From NCBI RefSeq assembly GCF_021869535.1, contig NW_026262582.1, positions 60,214,851 to 60,278,850 on the forward strand: a DNA stretch of 64,000 nt. The letters are read 5' to 3'. A program made the position numbers and the translations under genes. Below are positions 61,569 through 64,000 of this stretch, piece by piece. The notes under the pieces were generated by a model, which was given only the letters and a program-made list of their open reading frames with translations, did no database searches and was not told the DNA's origin. This DNA is from Mytilus californianus. Its lineage: Eukaryota; Mollusca; Bivalvia; Mytilida; Mytilidae. Numbering within the stretch: the stretch's first letter is position 1; each line of letters begins with the position of its first letter.

Positions 61569-62581
61569 CTACTTATAAAGATGGATATCGAAGGTTGAAT
61601 GGACCAAGCTAGTGTAAGGATTGAGATAGTTATGGTCATCGTCTTGTTCAACGTTTACTATTACAGGGCTATTATATTCATTCATTACGTCTAAATATGA
61701 ACTATTATAAGTCATCATTTTGTCTCCATCAATAGTACGATATACGTTAATGTTTTTTCTGCTTTGAAATGCATCATGGTTTGCGTTTACCGTAACGGAG
61801 TTTTTATATATATACACAACGTCTAAATGTGAGCTACCGGCTACACTATAATCTATCATGTTTGCCTCATCAATGGTATGATACACGTTTAATTCTTCGT
61901 TTAGGTGATTGGCAACATGACTTACATGTACGGGAACGGAGCTTTGAGATCCACGAAGTGTTTCTAAATATGAACTTCCATTCTCCCTTTGCTCCAACCT
62001 TTTATTTTCATCGATGTTATGATACGAGTTGAAATCTCTATTCAGCTGAAATTCATTTTCATTTTCAATGTTAAACATAACAGAACTATCAGATCCTCCA
62101 ATTACGTCTAAATAAGAACTATCAGACAAATAACGACTCATTATTTTGCTTTCATCAATAGTATGATACGCGTGAAAATCTTCTTTAAGCTGACATAAAA
62201 ATTGACTAGTTTTTATTCGATCAGAGTTGTTGCTGCATTTTACGTCTACATATGAATAATGCATCATGTTTTCCTCATCAATGGGATGATATGTGTTAAT
62301 AGTTTCTTTAAGCTGAAGTTCATTGTGGTCTGCATTTTTACTGGTGCCATTAAATTCATCTATATCACTTTGCTCATTCAATTTGTCCTGATCAAAGTTG
62401 ATATCTTCGTTAAGTCGACATTTATCGTTGCTTTCCTTTTCTAGAACATTTCGGACTTTGGTCATTGTAGGGTGTAATTTGTTTCTTCTTTTGCAACAAC
62501 AGATATAAACTAAACGGCATCCAGTCACCACCATACTGCCTTTTATTGCAGCAAAGAGGATAAGGATCTCAAATCTAAATG
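61569..62581 (-). CDS. Gene D: last exon of a related receptor, long repeat tail (5' part outside window)
   Basis: 1013 bp, acceptor TATATTGCAG, phase 1 entry exactly as in genes A and B, stop at 61569-61571. The first about 30 codons form a membrane helix (FEILILFAAIKGS, VVTGCRLVYI) closed by CCCKRRNK. The rest, about 300 residues, is cytoplasmic and acidic to neutral. It contains five tandem units of 36 to 48 residues. Each has YHxIDE or a close variant (codons near 62280, 62155, 62015, 61870 and 61730) and, further on, a YLDV-type motif. After the last unit comes NYLNPYTSLV, the same end motif as A and B. The membrane helix falls before the only in-frame ATG, so the exon must be spliced to upstream exons beyond 64000. 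The inferred role is a cell-surface receptor with an extended phosphotyrosine docking tail. Confidence 0.85.
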
Positions 62582-64000
62582 CTGCAATATAAATATATTT
62601 ATTTTAGAAACAATGCCTAAATCATAAACTAAAAATGTGAGTGTATATCTTATTTGCTGCTTTCAATCGGACCGCGTCCAAGTATTTACGAGTACAAAAG
62701 AAGGACATCAACTAAGAGATGTTTATACAATATACACAGTATAGCCTCTACATCTTGGTCAGTTTTATTAGTATTTAGCCCATACCTTTTTCTTCAGATT
62801 TTATCTAAGCACTGTACCTACAGGCACCATTAAATTTAAAAAGAAAAAAATTGGCATAATAATCAAATTTGTGAGTAGATAAGTTTATCTCATTAGATTG
62901 ATATTTGACATCTAATATCACCGTTATTTAAAGTAATCTTTAGTGACTCAATAAATACATATTTCCATTAACAATTAAATGAAAATTTAAGCACGGCTTG
63001 TTATTTAATTTTCAGATCGCATCGATAATTATAACATAATGTCATGTTTATATTACGCAAACAGATGTAGAATATTATGTGAATTATAATGATACTCGAA
63101 ATTCAAACCTGAAGCTTGCCGATTTTTAATATTTCAAATATAATTGTTAAAACTAGAAACATATTATATTCTACGGTATAACGGGGTGTAACATGTTTTT
63201 CCCACTGCTTTTAAGGCAACGATTACAATTTTAACTTTCTTTTCTAATGATTATGCAAAAACAATTGTGTTCTGTCTATGGCGTCATTAGAGACGGTCAC
63301 ATTTGCTATGACATTGGAGTAGCGAAATAAATTGGAATATAACAAAACTAATGTTTAAAGTTTGAGCTATAAAGATTGTGTCAGTTTTATCTACTTTTTT
63401 AGTATTTCTTGGAGTTCTGTTTTTGTTGGTTTTTTTTTAACGTTTTTATTTAACATGAATTAAATGCAAACTGCTAAGGTCAAAGTCGTCTTTAGTCTTT
63501 TATTAATCGATATTATTACTTGACATAGGCACTTGTAATAAGTGATTTATACACGATTTGATTAATTTTGTATTTGTCTGTATTGCTGTGATTCCTTCTC
63601 TAACGTATCAAATATAAGTTACAGTTTTATAATATTAAAGATTGTTATTTTCTCTACAAGATGATGAACTTCAAAACTTTTATTCTGACGCCATCACGAT
63701 TTGATTAACATTATGGTATATGTGTGTCACAGATGACCACATATATGTACCTTTTCGTTACCACTCTACTGTCCTTTCATTACTTGTGGTCTTTAATGCT
63801 CTTCAACTTCGTACTTTATTTGACCTTTTTATGTTTATTGATTCGAGCGTCACTGATGATTCTTTTGAAGACTGTATGGTGTACAACATTTTAATCCTGG
63901 TATCTATAATGACTTTATTCTCGATTTTGACCTACAGGAATGTGCTTGATCACTAAGATGAACTTGTTATAAGCTACACGATGGTTGACACTAGAGGTAC
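62582..64000 (-). other. Gene D intron 4 (start outside the window)
   Basis: Upstream of the gene D acceptor. I searched for a CDxVxGC exon 4 and found none before the window edge. This fits the 2.9-3.6 kb size of intron 4 in genes A and B. AT-rich apart from the family-E repeat. Confidence 0.55.
63720..63930 (+). repeat. Interspersed repeat family E copy
   Basis: TGTGTCACAGATGACCAC, GTGGTCTTTAATGCTCTTC, CGAGCGTCACTGATGATTC and TTTTAATCCTGGTATC. The open frame 63720-63956 is its translation. Confidence 0.75.

Noticed and set aside
62259-62444. Plus-strand open frames opposite gene D (also 61829-62032)
   Set aside because: Antisense shadows of the repeat-rich gene D tail.

Overview
The window looks like nuclear DNA of a bivalve mollusc, most likely a mussel (Mytilidae, Mytilus-like). 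It is AT-rich, has few coding bases and short exons in long introns. It is full of short interspersed repeats that I recall as abundant in Mytilus genomic sequence, such as families carrying GTTTAGCTAGCTATA, CGAGCGTCACTGATGAG or CAATGAGACAACT. The species call rests on memory of these repeats and on the protein families, not on a search.

The main content is a head-to-tail cluster of paralogous single-pass receptor genes, all on the minus strand. Gene A (28915 down to 17293; 224 aa) and gene B (36771 down to 30538; 198 aa) are complete and can be rebuilt exon by exon. Each has five coding exons with the same order of intron phases (2, 1, 2, 1). Exon 1 holds a signal peptide, exon 2 a CCxGYED module, exon 3 a MEGF/Draper-like EGF module, exon 4 a short CDxVxGC stalk, and exon 5 the membrane helix plus cytoplasmic tail. 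Gene D enters from the right edge; only its last exon is inside (62581 down to 61569). Its tail is much longer and consists of five tandem repeats of about 45 residues. Gene C is a solitary final exon (48272 down to 47932), closely related to that of gene A. No upstream exons were found for it, and a deletion near its 3' end removes the conserved C-terminal motif. Tails of A, B and D share tyrosine half-sites (YxxV, YHxI) and end near PYxSLV, which suggests phosphotyrosine signalling comparable in logic to CED-1/Draper/MEGF10 receptors. That function is inference.

Layout: 1-16900 has no convincing gene; it holds a GT microsatellite, interspersed repeats and a diverged segmental repeat (4.8-5.5, 9.1-9.9 and 10.5-11.2 kb, with further homology to about 12.7 kb). 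17.2-28.9 kb is gene A and 30.5-36.8 kb is gene B. 36.8-47.9 kb is mostly empty, with an AT-rich array (40.4-41.1 kb) and one isolated plus-strand Ig-domain exon (44020-44292). 47.9-48.3 kb is gene C. 48.3-61.5 kb holds repeats, a hAT transposon with a target-site duplication (57313-58656) and a fold-back repeat structure (59.76-60.46 kb). 61.5-62.6 kb is the gene D tail, and the rest is its intron.

No tRNA, rRNA, CRISPR or prokaryotic features were seen.
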